Assembly: GCF_910592395.1 (NCBI RefSeq)
Contig: NC_088315.1
Span: forward strand, 6,948,501-7,012,500
Reading direction: 5' to 3'
DNA: 64,000 nucleotides
Source: Lineus longissimus
Lineage: Eukaryota > Nemertea > Pilidiophora > Heteronemertea > Lineidae
A model generated the notes under the pieces. It searched no databases. It saw nothing but the letters and a program-made list of their open reading frames with translations, and had not been told where the DNA came from. Both the position numbers and the translations under genes were made by a program. This document shows, piece by piece, positions 13,396-24,616 of this stretch. Each line of letters starts with the position of its first letter. Position 1 is the first letter of the stretch.

Positions 13396-13649
13396 CTAGT
13401 TGATCTTCTTAATTTCAGAGGCAACGTTGGGAATAGTCATGCTCTTGCTAGCAGAAGGGGATGGCGAAGCTGATGGGGATACACCTTCCCCTGTCTTTTC
13501 ATTCCCGGCTGTCTTGGTCACCTTAAAGGACTTGTGCCCAATTGCCCAGTAGAAGTAGTAACTAATACAACCAAGTGGAATACGGCATAGCTCTACGGAG
13601 AATGCTTTGGCACTGCATGTGTGGGTCTCGATCATGGTGATGATGGTCA
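13396..13649 (-). CDS. TP53I11: TP53I11-like, terminal exon C (last membrane segment and Ser/Pro-rich tail)
   Basis: This final exon follows a strong acceptor (a TTCTTGTTTTCAG tract). It takes the single G left by exon 21380-21481, so it starts in phase 1 with Val-Thr. The first 40 residues line up without gaps against the end of vertebrate TP53I11 as I know it: the ET pair, then an ISYYFYWAIGHK segment where the vertebrate protein has a Tyr-rich stretch ending in Gly-Arg-Lys. It then runs about 45 residues further than the vertebrate protein, through a Ser/Pro-rich part (SPSASPSPSASKS) to IKKIN and a stop. The membrane segment here has Lys, Glu and Arg inside it and is less hydrophobic than exon A. 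With this exon the predicted protein is about 229 residues. The intron upstream is 7.7 kb when spliced from exon 5, skipping A and B. Confidence 0.8.
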
Positions 13650-16600
13650 CTGAAAACAAGAAGGCAAAGAGAGTGAGTTTTGTCAGAAGACAAAGGCCAG
13701 ACAAGTACTAAAGTGATTGAAATATCAAGCTTCTGTTTAAGCTGGTGTAGGTGAAGCTGATTCTGTTGAAAATTTTGAGAGTGCGAAGAATGCCAAAATT
13801 TGTCAAAAACCAGGGTCGAGAAGAAACAGATATCTTCGCCTGATTTAAGGACTAGTTAAAAAAGTCGATGCTAACAGTTGGTGATCGGTGACATGTTGCA
13901 GTCTAGACTGATAAGCTAGCATAGTGTTGGCCACATTGATATGAGAAACAGAAAAAAGTGTCACTGGGACTAGACTAATGTAAGGTGTAATGTTAGGGGG
14001 AAAAGGGTGTAGCATTGTCAGGCAGCTTGGTGCGTAAATGCCCTCCTGGAGGTTCCCTTAATCCCTGCAACAGCTTACCCAACATTCCTCTTTTAGATTG
14101 GTCCCCTCATGCACCTTGTCAAGTTCCAATGACATGTTCACAGGGTTAGTTTTTCGTTGATGTTTGCCATCATGCAGTAGATGAAATTGTTATTTCCTAA
14201 CTTACAGTCCAATATCTGCATTGAATGATACCCTCAAGTGGCTAATCAATCCACATCCTACCCTACACCACAGTGATGTTACAAATATGACATGCTATTG
14301 ACGTTATAATTACATTTTATGAAACAGACAAACACACAAATTGGTCAATCGCAGTAGTCACAAAAATATGCACAAAAGACGGGACATTGTATCTAATCTC
14401 GGTCTTTGCAGACTCATATAACTTAAATTGCAAGCAATGCAAAAATATTAATGACATTGTGAAACTTTAGAACCAATAGCACTAGCTTAGGACAGGACTG
14501 TTGTAGAGAATTGGAGCCTTGACAAATTAAGTTGAATTGATAATATCAATACCTGCCAATTAGATACACTGAATATGGTTAACACAAGAGGTGAACTGGC
14601 ACCCAATCTTTGAAAAGAATGTTCAAACTTGAGGAAAATCAATGAGATGATAAAAAAAACTATTAAAGCAAGAGAGACTTGGTGCATAAAACTAAACCTA
14701 AGTGTGTGTTTTCTTTCCTGCAAACCTCATACACTCATGTATTACTAATCGTGACAAAACAAAAAAGTTAGAGTCTGGAAAACCGTCTAGAAATGAACTT
14801 GGACAGGACATTCTAACTTTATTACATAACATACAAAAAAATGAAATCCCCTATTCTATGCCTTATGTCAATCCTTGGCCAGATAATTGGAAAATTGTAT
14901 CATATCGTTCCACTGGAAATTCGTGCACAACTGAGGAATTTCAAATAATGAACAATATCTTGCACTTGTCCAGTACTGTGTTCTTCTGAATCAACCAATA
15001 CTGATACTAAGCAGTACCCATGGAAAATGTCCACATTGGTTTTGAATAACAGGAAGGGAACCTGTTTGGAGAAGGAGTTTTTAATGCCTTGGCCGGGAAA
15101 ATGGGTATAAAAAAACTATTGGTATGCAAAATATCGTACAGGTTCCGCAATTCAAACCATTTCAACTGTTTTCTTTTGCCAGTATTTGGTTGAGTAAGGC
15201 ATTATTGGCCACTGCTGTGTAGGTAGAGGCAAGCATTAGGGGTTGTGGGCACAAGGATTCCAGGCAAAAGAAAATATTTAAAAATAACCTAAACCCTACC
15301 TTCGTTTGCACATAATCAGGGATTTTAAACCATTTTTCAAACAGAGCATCAAGCTATAGAAGAAATGTGAAATCATTCAACGTATAATTTAGCTGAGAGT
15401 AATAATGAAACAAGAAGACCACTTCTTTCAAATTATAAGAATTTGAAAATCATTCAAATCTGAACTAGGGAATAAAATAATAGATCTAACTACATCAACC
15501 ACACACCACTAATTTTATATAAGACTTTAAATCTTGTTTAAAATTAGAAGGATGTGGAAGATTGAAAGAAATACCAATCTTCGAATATGGAAACGCCTCA
15601 ATTAATAAAACATTTTTCTTTTACAGAGGCCAAGGGTAAAGATACAACAAGAACGCCTGGACGGCAAACAACATAATTCTCTATCAGCACGATCAATGCT
15701 TCCATGGGTGGATCTGTTGATCTCCGACTTGTACAAATAGTCATCAAATATATTTACTGGAGATATATGAAACCGAAGTTTAAACCATTTTACAGCAGCG
15801 TACGTAAGCTTTCAACACTGTCCAGATCCTTCATCATTGTGACGTCACTTATCTTCACTCTGATGAAGGATCTGGACAGAGTCGAATGCCTAGGTACGCT
15901 CCTAAACTCTTTTATGCAGTAAATGGTTTAAACTTTGGTTTCATATATTTACTAGCTGCACAGTTGAAACTTTTCAATATATACTTGAGAACTTGCGATT
16001 ATAGCACATTCCCTTTCATTTTAGTCACTTCCATGGTATTTTGTGGCACACATTTAAATTTTGGTATAACATGCAATAATCATAATCATCAGTTATACTC
16101 AGTATAATAAATTAAAAAATTATATCAACTGGAAAAAGACATAGAATGGTAAATAGAGTAAGATCATCATTGACGGTGATCATGCAACACTCTGCCAATA
16201 AATGAAACTGAAGGAGTGAATACAAGTCATACGCTAAAAATATAAAAAACCACCAGAGGAGAAAATTTGGAAAACATGCAAAATTAGGTAAGTGATTAGT
16301 AAAGGCTTTAGTTAATAGATGGCAGCAGCAGTATTGTGAGTAAGAGCAGTTTGGCAGTGGGTGGCGGTGAAATTGATATGTGGACGAGTCCATTATGGTG
16401 ATTGATTAGTTAATTTGATGCGATTCTGGGTAGAGGGGGTGGACTTTACACGATGATTTGTTATCGTCTTTGGAGAGGTCGTGGCAGATGACAACCAGGC
16501 TATTTCAGGGACAACAAGGCCATTTTGGTATTCGGTCATATAACTCACAAACACTAGATAAACTTGTTCATAAGCTAAGCTGTGCATTCACAATGATGTT

Positions 16601-18458
16601 GGCATAATCAATATTTTGGAGTGTTCTTATTTTGCTGCACATGAAAATTGTGTTCACACTCATTTGTAAGAATGGACCGAATGTTATCAAAACAGATGCC
16701 TTTAAACATCAACAGATGTAAAAGTGACTTAAAAGTTTTCTTCTGATACAAATGCTTTTTTGAACAGTTATACAAAAGGATAATATTGTGTGCAACGGTC
16801 AAGTCAAAAGTAAATTTAGGATTTTATTATAAGACAATCATATATAAAAATGAGTGGTATTGACTAGCAAGGCAAAGTGGAAAGTCAAAGGGAAAATTAA
16901 TCTAGTGAATGCATTTTTTTGAAAAGTTGCTCCACATTTTCAGAAAATTTTTCATATGGACTTTTCAAGTTTGTAACGGTAAATTCTTACCACAAACATG
17001 TATACTGTTCATGACAGTTATGCTATATTTTCACTTCGACCAACCACTAAAAATTTGTGGTGTCATATCTTAGATAGGGCAGAGATAGTACAAGGACCAA
17101 CCATACTACTGCTGCAACTGGCAAGACCACATACGAGATTAACTAAAGCCTTTAGTGATATATGATAAGGCAAGGACAGAGTTAGAGCAAAACATCATGC
17201 AATAAATTTAGAGTTGTTTTGAGTGATATAATTGTCAAATTACAAGGCCATTGGACTGCAACAAAAACGTACTAAGATTTTTAACCCTAATATTCTTTGC
17301 ATCTCTCTAAAACTACAAAATGAGTCGAAATTATCCAAAATTTTGATAACTCCATCATTAAACATTTAGTACGTGAAATACACTTCGAGTGACAACTCTT
17401 GGCTTTTTTACTCAACAGCTGTATTGCATGATGTATGTTCATGAGGTGAAGAAACAATAAGAATATTTTTTATGGATAGAATAAATCGAACCCCAGTCAG
17501 TCAAATTCATTGACTTTCGTCAACTCGAAAAACACCTTTCTAGCATGCGAGAGAGTACTTTAAATGAATGCAATTTATTGTGGAATCAAACATTAACAAG
17601 TAAGCTAACAGTTATTTGGCTTAAGAGAGGAAATATAAAGACCTTTCACAGCTGCAGTAGTTTTAAAGTTGAATAATATATTAAAGCTTTTTTCAAAGCA
17701 GTTTTGTGTTATGCACACTAAACAGAGGATGTTATGTCAGATCAGTAGACTAGACAAGGCATTTTTGGATTGTCTAATCTTAAGAAAAAATGGACACTTA
17801 AAAATTGGCAAAACATGCTTTTAATTCGCAAATCATAAGGTGTATTTTGCAATATCATCCAAAGCGAAAAATTTAGTTAATGATAAAAACTGTAGAAATT
17901 ATCATATAATGCATTTTCATGATTGTGTTCTTTACCTGAAACCAGTTATGGTTCATAAACCAGCTCTGCAAAGGATGACAGATAAATAAAATGCACAGTA
18001 GGAAGAATGAGAATTTTAGAACAGGATGATACAAAATGACAAGGTTTTGTGGTTTTCCTAAAGAAAGACTTCAATTAGAGCCAGACAATTCTTTAGCATG
18101 GGTTGGAACATTTATTAGAAAAACAATAGGGGGTGACTGTAACTTCCACAAGGTTACAATGGCTGTTCACAGGCATGACAGATGGAAGGAATCAGTGAAG
18201 AATGGAACAAGAAAAAGAAGAAAAAAGGAAAGCATGCAAAACAGATCTGGTATTTTTTCAGTTTAAAATTTAACTCTTACACATACGCTTTTGAAATTTT
18301 ACTCCGAAATGCGGACCAGCTTAAAAATTTACTGAATGAATTTTTGAATTCACCATAATAAATTATTATTTAACTATCCATTCCTTAATTTTAACTATTA
18401 TTCTACTACTTTCAGGTCTTTGTGTCATGATGCTCACTACATGACATAATGCACTGCA
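13650..18458 (-). other. Last intron of the TP53I11-like gene (upstream of exon C)
   Basis: AT-rich intron with no further exon recognised. Hydrophobic minus-strand frames at 14487-14723 and 16112-16393 look like the usual product of T-rich sequence: neither has a good acceptor in the needed phase nor any match to the family. The main structure is the long hairpin at 15747-15960. Confidence 0.6.
15747..15960. mobile_element. Long intronic hairpin (foldback MITE), arms of about 100 bp
   Basis: The arms are complementary almost end to end. TTTACTGGAGATATATGAAAC, AAGTTTAAACCATTT and CTGTCCAGATCCTTCATCA on the left match TGATGAAGGATCTGGACAG, AAATGGTTTAAACTT and GTTTCATATATTTACTAG on the right. 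The loop is only about 30 nt (GTGACGTCACTTATC region). Foldback families with GATGAAGGATC-type cores occur in marine invertebrate genomes. No coding capacity. Confidence 0.8.
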
Positions 18459-18679
18459 TCATGCACAAGCCGCAATGCGTTCTAACATCAAGAAATGGAA
18501 TTTTAAGCCATTGTTTTGTAGGAAATTGGTCATAGCAAAAACAATTGGTTGAAGACAATTGTTCAAACACATAAGCACCATGAAAATAGAATTCCTTGAT
18601 ATTATTAATTCATTGAACACAGAAGCTCCAACAGCTGAGAACAAACAAGGTTCATTACCACTGGCACTGTTGGTACTTC
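18459..18679 (-). CDS. Possible third alternative terminal exon B of the TP53I11-like gene
   Basis: A good acceptor (GTTTTATTTGCAG) precedes an open frame of 72 codons that accepts the phase-1 G from exon 5. It reads GSTNSASGNEPCLFSAVGAS, then a hydrophobic stretch (SIFMVLMCLNN), and ends at a TGA. Its length and the position of the hydrophobic block are comparable to exons A and C, but residue similarity to the family is weak. The alternative is splicing from exon A (donor CAG/GTACAT) into this acceptor in phase 0, which gives a 24-residue tail starting EVPTVPVVMN and stopping at 18605. Either use, or none, is possible. A plus-strand frame over the same bases looks like a shadow. Confidence 0.3.
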
Positions 18680-20171
18680 CTGCAAATAAAACACGGCTTA
18701 CAATTTGCAGGAAGACTATCAAAGAAAAACATGCCCTTGTCGCCACGATAAAGGAGTTGTTGTGCCTGATCCAAATCGGATTTTTCTCCTAATAAACCAA
18801 GAATGTAGAACAACTGAATTAATGATTCTGGCCTTTAGGCACATAACAGTCTAATCAAAAGAAAGTGACTCCTTGTAGTTTCTTGTAAACTTGTAATTCC
18901 TGTAAGGCATGCACAAATGGCTGCTGTGGGTGTATAGCTTTTGTATTAAACAGTGACCAAGTGCAGCGCTGACATATTTTATCATTGGTGGCTGTTCACA
19001 TGATTTCATTTTGCCAACAAAAATGATTTTTGTAGTAGATTTGTTAGTGGAGCCCATTAGCCACGTTAGCATGTCAACAGCTCTTGGCGGGCATCAGCAA
19101 TTTACAGCAGGCTTCCAATTACATGCAGTTTATGATGTGTAATGGCGGACTTCCCTAAAATAAATAAAATCACATTTGACAACTAAAAAAACAGAGAAAA
19201 AAAACTAAGCAGAATAAACTGGTCAGCTGGTTGTTTCATCGAATAACTGATATTTTTAAACCGGGTGACAAAATTGAAATAAGTTTTTGGATAGAGCTAC
19301 ATTCGCAAGCTTTTCTTACTGAAGACTTTGAATCAACACCTCCTCAGTCAGCAGAGGCCAGAACAAAAATCCCCAACTTTATGTCTAGTTACGCAGATGA
19401 ATTGATAAGTAACCAAGGTTACCAAGCAGAAATCGACAATAACTTATTCATGCGCGTGAGTAACAGGACGCAAAATCTGGAAATTTTGCCCAAACGTCAA
19501 CCAAGTCCTCAAAGGAGTATTAATGGCAAGTGTCCTATAAAGACGGCGTCCACTCAATTAATTATAGTCTGCTATAATACATAACTCAAATGAAAGAAAC
19601 CCTTAACCTTAAACCTACAAGTTCACAAAACCATGCCAGAAAGGTGTAATGCAAGTCATTCACAAATCATCAAAGTAAAAGGTACGCATGATCAATTACC
19701 CCAAAACAGACCCAAAAAAACCTAACCCGACTATTTAAATATCACCTCAGAGAAACAAGTTGCTTCTACTTCAACATCAGATGAGACAGTATCACCAACT
19801 TATAGAAAATGTTATGGTGTTATATCATACGATTGATAGATGTGATATGTTAGACGTTACTGTGCCATATCATTGCATGTTGTGCCAAGGTAATATACAT
19901 AATTTTATTTGTTATGAAGGAGAATGGATTTTAGCTCTACTGCCATTCTTTTAACATGAGGCAAATCATACTCATTTGACAGAAATGGGATTTTATGTGG
20001 TGACTTAAATGATTTAGTGTTTAGCTTTCAATCTGCAGCCTTCCTTGCAAAGAATCTGGAATTTGCCCAAAAAAACGTCATCCTAAAGTTCCATGATGTC
20101 TTTTTTCGAGGTGAATAAACAACACAATCTTGATGACTATGAATGAGTTTGGCAAAATTAGTACAAATCAA

Positions 20172-20177
20172 TTTATT
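20172..20177 (-). terminator. Candidate poly(A) signal AATAAA for exon A transcripts
   Basis: TTTATT on the plus strand reads AATAAA on the minus strand, about 320 nt after the exon A stop codon. It fits exon A being used as a terminal exon. Inferred from the hexamer only. Confidence 0.35.
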
Positions 20178-20494
20178 CAGTTTATGGGTAAATCATTGAT
20201 GTAAGATGCTGGTACATTCAAAAAGATGATTTTGCAGCCAAGAGCATAGTATGCACATTTAGAGAGGTCATCATTTCATGGCTAAATCAGGATCTGACTA
20301 GCTAATCAGCTCAAGCTTATGCTATACCATACTGTCCAATGGCTGAGCTATGTGTCACCGCTTGACAAATCAGCAATCCTTATGATCTGCTTTAGCTTGA
20401 CGACTAACCTGTTTCTCTGAGATGAGGTAAGAAAGGAGCAAAATACATAACTTGGAACTCAAACTTTTTTACATGACCATAAATATGTACATGA

Positions 20495-20658
20495 CTATGT
20501 ACATGAGAAAGTATGTACCTGTCCTTTTGGTCGTTGGTGGTCCTTGCCAGTTAAAGAGCAATAGAAATGGCTGCCCATGAACAACCCGCCTAACGTCAGT
20601 AGGCAGGTGAATATGGCTGCCAGACTAATGCCACTTTGGACTATTGATAATGAACAAG
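20495..20658 (-). CDS. TP53I11: TP53I11-like, alternative terminal exon A (last membrane segment)
   Basis: The exon follows a strong acceptor (TTCTCATCATTTCAG) and takes the phase-1 G from exon 5. It encodes ACSLSIVQSGISLAAIF, a clear membrane helix (TCLLTLGGLFMG), then SHFYCSLTGKDHQRPKGQ. This matches the vertebrate TP53I11 C-terminus in layout: a small-residue/Gly-Ile-Ser-Leu start, a helix, an aromatic patch, then a short basic end. It can run on for 7 codons (VHTFSCT) to a TAG at 20495, giving a protein of about 199 residues, close to the 189 of the human protein. A possible donor (CAG/GTACATAC, boundary at 20519) also exists. Splicing from that donor to exon C would put TGA as the very next codon, so exon A ends the protein either way unless exon B is used. 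Confidence 0.75.
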
Positions 20659-21379
20659 CTGAAATGATGAGAAGAAGATGTGAATAATATGTCAATGAAA
20701 GATGGAGAGCCACGGATACAGAAGGTCTGATACTTTGAAATCTTAGGTAAACAATGTAAAACTTTTCCCAACCCCCAAAATGAGGGGGGTATACCCCTGG
20801 AATTGGAGTTGAAAACTGACAATGCTCACAGCTAAATGTACGTCAAAATTATTTTATGTGATTTCATGGCCATTTTGTGGCCGCAACAAAACATTCATTA
20901 AAACATTTTTTTATCTATTGTGACAGCAATATCCTAGAACCAACCTAGAAAACATTTAACAGCATTTTGCAATGAGGAAAATTTAACCTGATCAAGTATA
21001 AAGTATACTCTACATTTCTTTATTAAAACAGTTTGTCCTAAGCTAGTATCTATTTTGTATAAAGAGACTCAGTGTGATTAATGTACAATCAAAAAGCACT
21101 ATTCTGGCTTATTAATTACCTGCATGGACAAGAAAACCTGCAGCCAAGTCAGAAATACAAATGCCCTGTAACATAATGGACCCCACTAAGTGAGTCACAA
21201 GTTTACAGTTTGTGAGCCGCCAGGTCGGCAAAAGTACTTTTTCAGAATGCACAATTATGGTCTATTATGTTTCCATACTTACCTTGAATCAAATACAGCT
21301 TTCATGTCACAGAAATCCACCATCAATTTCTCCAACAACACCCTGCAGTTTCTCCCAACCCTCACTTACAATGACTTAC

Positions 21380-21481
21380 CTACAATCTGAATAACAAAAT
21401 ACACAATGCTGGCCATAAGCGCCCATCGAATCACATCTCTATCCACTGACTGCACTGTACTCCAAAATACAATTGATAAGC
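21380..21481 (-). CDS. TP53I11: TP53I11-like, exon 5 (membrane segments 2-3)
   Basis: 102 nt, acceptor CTTTCAG, donor GTAAGT. It opens with GC, which completes a Ser codon with the A left by exon 4, and encodes LSIVFWSTVQSVDRDVIRW followed by ALMASIVYFVIQIV. The VIRW motif and the hydrophobic segment after it correspond to the IIRW-containing third membrane segment of vertebrate TP53I11. It ends with a lone G (phase 1). All candidate terminal exons (A, B and C) are compatible with that phase, which is what makes alternative last-exon use possible. Confidence 0.88.
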
Positions 21482-21717
21482 CTGAAAGACAGATGACAAA
21501 AGATATGTTAGTTTTATACACCATCCACGCCAAGAACACTGAAAGCAATCATGGAATAACCGACTAACCTTTGGCTCTTTGATAAGGAAGGTCAGGACTG
21601 GCTTGTACTTGTTATTTCTCATCATCTTACAAGTTACTTCAGGCTGTTGGTTACAAGCCAGTGCCAGTAGGAAGTTGGAATTCTCATAGTGAGGTTTCAT
21701 TGAAATATCAGACTTAC

Positions 21718-21817
21718 TTAGTAAAGCAGCTCCATAAAGTCTTACTGGTAGTATGGCATTCCCACCCTCAGGCGTCTCAAACGTTAAATTAAACAGATTG
21801 CTTGGGAAGGACAACGC
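21718..21817 (-). CDS. TP53I11: TP53I11-like, exon 4 (extracytosolic loop and segment 2 start)
   Basis: 100 nt, acceptor TTTGTTTCAG, donor GTAAGTC. It encodes ALSFPSNLFNLTFETPEGG, then NAILPVRLYGAALL plus the first base of Ser. The PVRLYGAALLS motif is nearly identical to the P-I-R-L-Y-G-G-A-L-L-S motif of vertebrate TP53I11 and is the strongest family signature in this window. ALSFP matches the vertebrate ALAFP start. An NLT sequon sits in the loop between segments 1 and 2. Phase 0 in, phase 1 out. Confidence 0.9.
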
Positions 21818-21955
21818 CTGAAACAAAGAAATCCAATGAGTATCCCTAAAGGTATAGAGCATACAAGTAACTAATCAAGAGTGCAAGTTGCAAGGCAAGT
21901 AAAGTCAAAATTATGATCAGTTTGAAGTTTATTGCATTAAACCCACAAAACTTAC

Positions 21956-22063
21956 CCATAACGACACCACAGAAAACATGGTAGCCACCAGCACCTGCCA
22001 TATTCGAAGTCCCCGAGGAAGCTTTACATATAGATTTTCACTATGTCCAAGGATTTGACTAAG
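21956..22063 (-). CDS. TP53I11: TP53I11-like, exon 3 (first membrane segment)
   Basis: 108 nt (36 codons, phase 0 at both ends), acceptor GTTTCAG, donor GTAAG. It encodes LSQILGHSENLYVKLPRGLR, then IWQVLVATMFSVVSLW. LSQILG joins the HRSK end of exon 2 exactly as KISQVLG does in the vertebrate protein, and GLRIWQ aligns with GLRVWQ. The hydrophobic part is the first of four predicted membrane helices. The family is a small integral membrane protein induced by p53 in mammals; its biochemical activity is not established. Confidence 0.9.
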
Positions 22064-23152
22064 CTGAAACGAAAATAAGTAAATACTGTTAAATTTTGAT
22101 GAAGGAAGCAAAGCCTCGATGACTAAAACTTAAGCTACCCAAAGGAGTTGGAGGGCAGATCGGTCTATAACAATTGCAGTTGTACAGAAGAACATTTCAG
22201 ATTCTGACTGATGAGCTGTTGAACTGACATAACAAACACTTCTTTATTTTACCAAACAAGCCAACATGTTTCCCCAATATTTTTATGTTGGCATCACCGA
22301 GGGCTTATCACATGCGCAAATATAAATTGATGCCACTCAGAATACAGTCAGTAAATTCAAAACTAATAAGCGAAGCAACCCATTAAATCTTGCAGCTAAT
22401 ATCACAAGATCATTATGGCATCCCAACAGGAAGCCATACACCGCACTAAGGATGTAGTCAGAGGTTGTGAAACCTCATACTGGCCATCAATATGACCATA
22501 CCACTTATCCACTAAACACCAGCAGAGGCAGATAAAATGGGGAAAGGAAGTGTACTGTAAACTGCTGAATTTTAGCAGGAAGTTGTACCTTCACAGAGAC
22601 GTGAATAACCACGATTGGCAAAATAAAGATACTGAAATTTTATGGAAAAATCATAAGAAATAAGTAGAAGTAAAAACCATTAAGATTATATTGCAAACTT
22701 CCAAAAATAAAGAGCCTCATATCTTTGGCGGTTTACAGTATCAACACAGTGCAAAACCTTGGCAGTTTACAGTTCATGTGCACTTCTGCAACAAGAAACA
22801 TTTCAACTGGTCTGGCAATTTTGACAGCCTCTGTACCAAGGGAACTTTCACTTTGAAAAAAGTGTCTTCAGGTACCCGTTTCCTTACAACAAGATATGGC
22901 CATTAGTGCTGGAAACTCTTCTGTATCTAGGAAGAAAGGCCATCAGGCATTCGCTAACAGCATCATGAACCTATAATTGCATTTCTAATTTAATAGATAT
23001 AATAGATTTATGAACACTGCCATAAGCAGTTATAGAGTTATAGCTGTGGCACCTTGACTGCATTAAACTGGAGGCATCATTCAGCTGCTATCATGATTCT
23101 TCTCTTCACTGTATCAGCGTTTTAGATTTGTAAACAAATCGAACAGTTTTAC
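22064..23152 (-). other. Intron 2 of the TP53I11-like gene
   Basis: 1089-nt intron between exons 2 and 3, with canonical GT and AG ends on the minus strand. No further feature was recognised in it. Confidence 0.75.
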
Positions 23153-23246
23153 CTTAGATCTGTGTACATCGCCATCATCTGTCTCTCCCACACCTAGGAG
23201 CTTCCTAGTTTTCAATCGACTATGTAAATCACCGCTACTGTGTTTT
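23153..23246 (-). CDS. TP53I11: TP53I11-like, exon 2 (conserved cytosolic N-terminal motif)
   Basis: 94 nt, acceptor TCTACTTACAG, donor GTAAAA. It encodes [20 protein letters not shown] followed by [11 protein letters not shown] after one base that completes the previous codon. Vertebrate TP53I11 has the same order: a KHS.TDL start, [11 protein letters not shown], an acidic run and HRSK. It is therefore the conserved cytosolic N-terminal segment that precedes the first membrane helix. It needs two bases from an upstream exon (phase 2). Confidence 0.9.
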
Positions 23247-24361
23247 CTGTAAGTAGAGAAATGATAATAGCATAAGAAATTGTCCAAAGATAGAATCACA
23301 AAAGACTAAACCACCCTTTTAGACATTTTCATACAATTAGCAGGTACAGTATCCAATCACATCCATGCTTACCCAAATTTAGCAAATTACCACATGAAAG
23401 GAGCACTAATGATGCGCTCTACTTTATGAAATGTATCAAGTCATATCAGGAACCACCATTGCTTTTATTTTTGGAGAGTTTAAACGATGACTTTTACTGA
23501 CCAAGCTCTATCCTGCCTACAAGTACAATAAGTTGTTTCAAAAGAAAGGGTCATCTCTTTTATGTACCTTTAATAATGAGATAGAGAAATCACTTGGAGC
23601 CATACTGGAGCTCATTTATGTGAGGCTAAAGTGGAGCCAATTATACGATCTAATTGAAGTCTTTAAACCACCATTAACATCGGATGCTTCAGGGGAAATT
23701 CCCCCTTGTGTAATTTACAGTTCATTAGTGTATTTTATCATGAGCGCGATTGTCATGATTGTCATGATTGTAACGTGTTACACACAATCATGAGTATATG
23801 AGTACGACTGAGTGCGGTTCTAACTTCGAATAGTGATGTTAGTAGCGGTGCTGATCATGTTGAATAGCTTTAGTTACTGCATTGTTTTTGAAGAACGAGT
23901 AAAAATCTGATTGTGCGACGAAATCCAGATATGTACAGAAAAAGACAGAAACACTTCCACATGGATGATGTCCTTACAGACGTTTAGTTTTCTACCATTC
24001 ATGCAGACTTCGGGACAGAGAAAAGACATAGATAGATGGCCCTTTGACAAAATGGAAGACTTCCTTCACCAACACACACTCTACCTTTAAGAGGATTCTA
24101 AATCAGCAGCAAAAGCGCTCAATCATGCATTAGCTAGTTCACCTTGATGGCCAATCATGCCAAAGTTAATCTACCATGTTTGGGGAAAAAGCGATGCTTT
24201 TAGTGCTGGAAAGAGGCATGAATGTCAGGATGATTATGCCAGCTTGAGCTGACATGGAAAACACGGTTGTGGGAAGCCCTGTGCTTCTGCTTGGTTGTGG
24301 TTGCGTAGGATGTGACGAGTCCAAGGAAATGCTAAGACAAGAAAAAGGGTTGATAAGTTTC

Positions 24362-24481
24362 CTTAGAGACGATCGTGGTTGATAAAGTAGCTTCTTATGC
24401 TTCATTTAAGTGAATGGACGACTTAGAGTCGATCGTGGTTGATAAACTAGCTTCTTATGCTTCATTTAAGTGAATGGACGA
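24362..24481. repeat. 60-bp tandem duplication in intron 1
   Basis: The segment CTTAGAG.CGATCGTGGTTG... is present twice in direct tandem (24362-24421 and 24422-24481) with only two mismatches, so it is recent. It lies in the first intron of the TP53I11-like gene. Confidence 0.9.
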
Positions 24482-24616
24482 CAAACTTGACAGTAACATT
24501 GGCTCCCCTTCCTCCTTATGATAAATGAAAGCAAAACAATATAGATATACATACATTCATCAAAAATGGCAAACATAGATGCAACTCTTCATCTATCAAA
24601 TCTATCTAACATGTCC

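Noticed and set aside
14487-14723. Hydrophobic minus-strand frame in the last TP53I11 intron, considered as another alternative last exon
   Set aside because: No acceptor of good quality in phase 1 precedes it, and it has none of the family residues; T-rich introns readily yield such frames.
16112-16393. Cys- and aromatic-rich 93-codon minus-strand frame
   Set aside because: Low-complexity composition from T/C-rich DNA; no splice context and no family resemblance.
19231-19584. 117-codon plus-strand frame with protein-like composition
   Set aside because: Lies inside an intron of the minus-strand gene, starts without ATG, and shows no motif or splice-site support.
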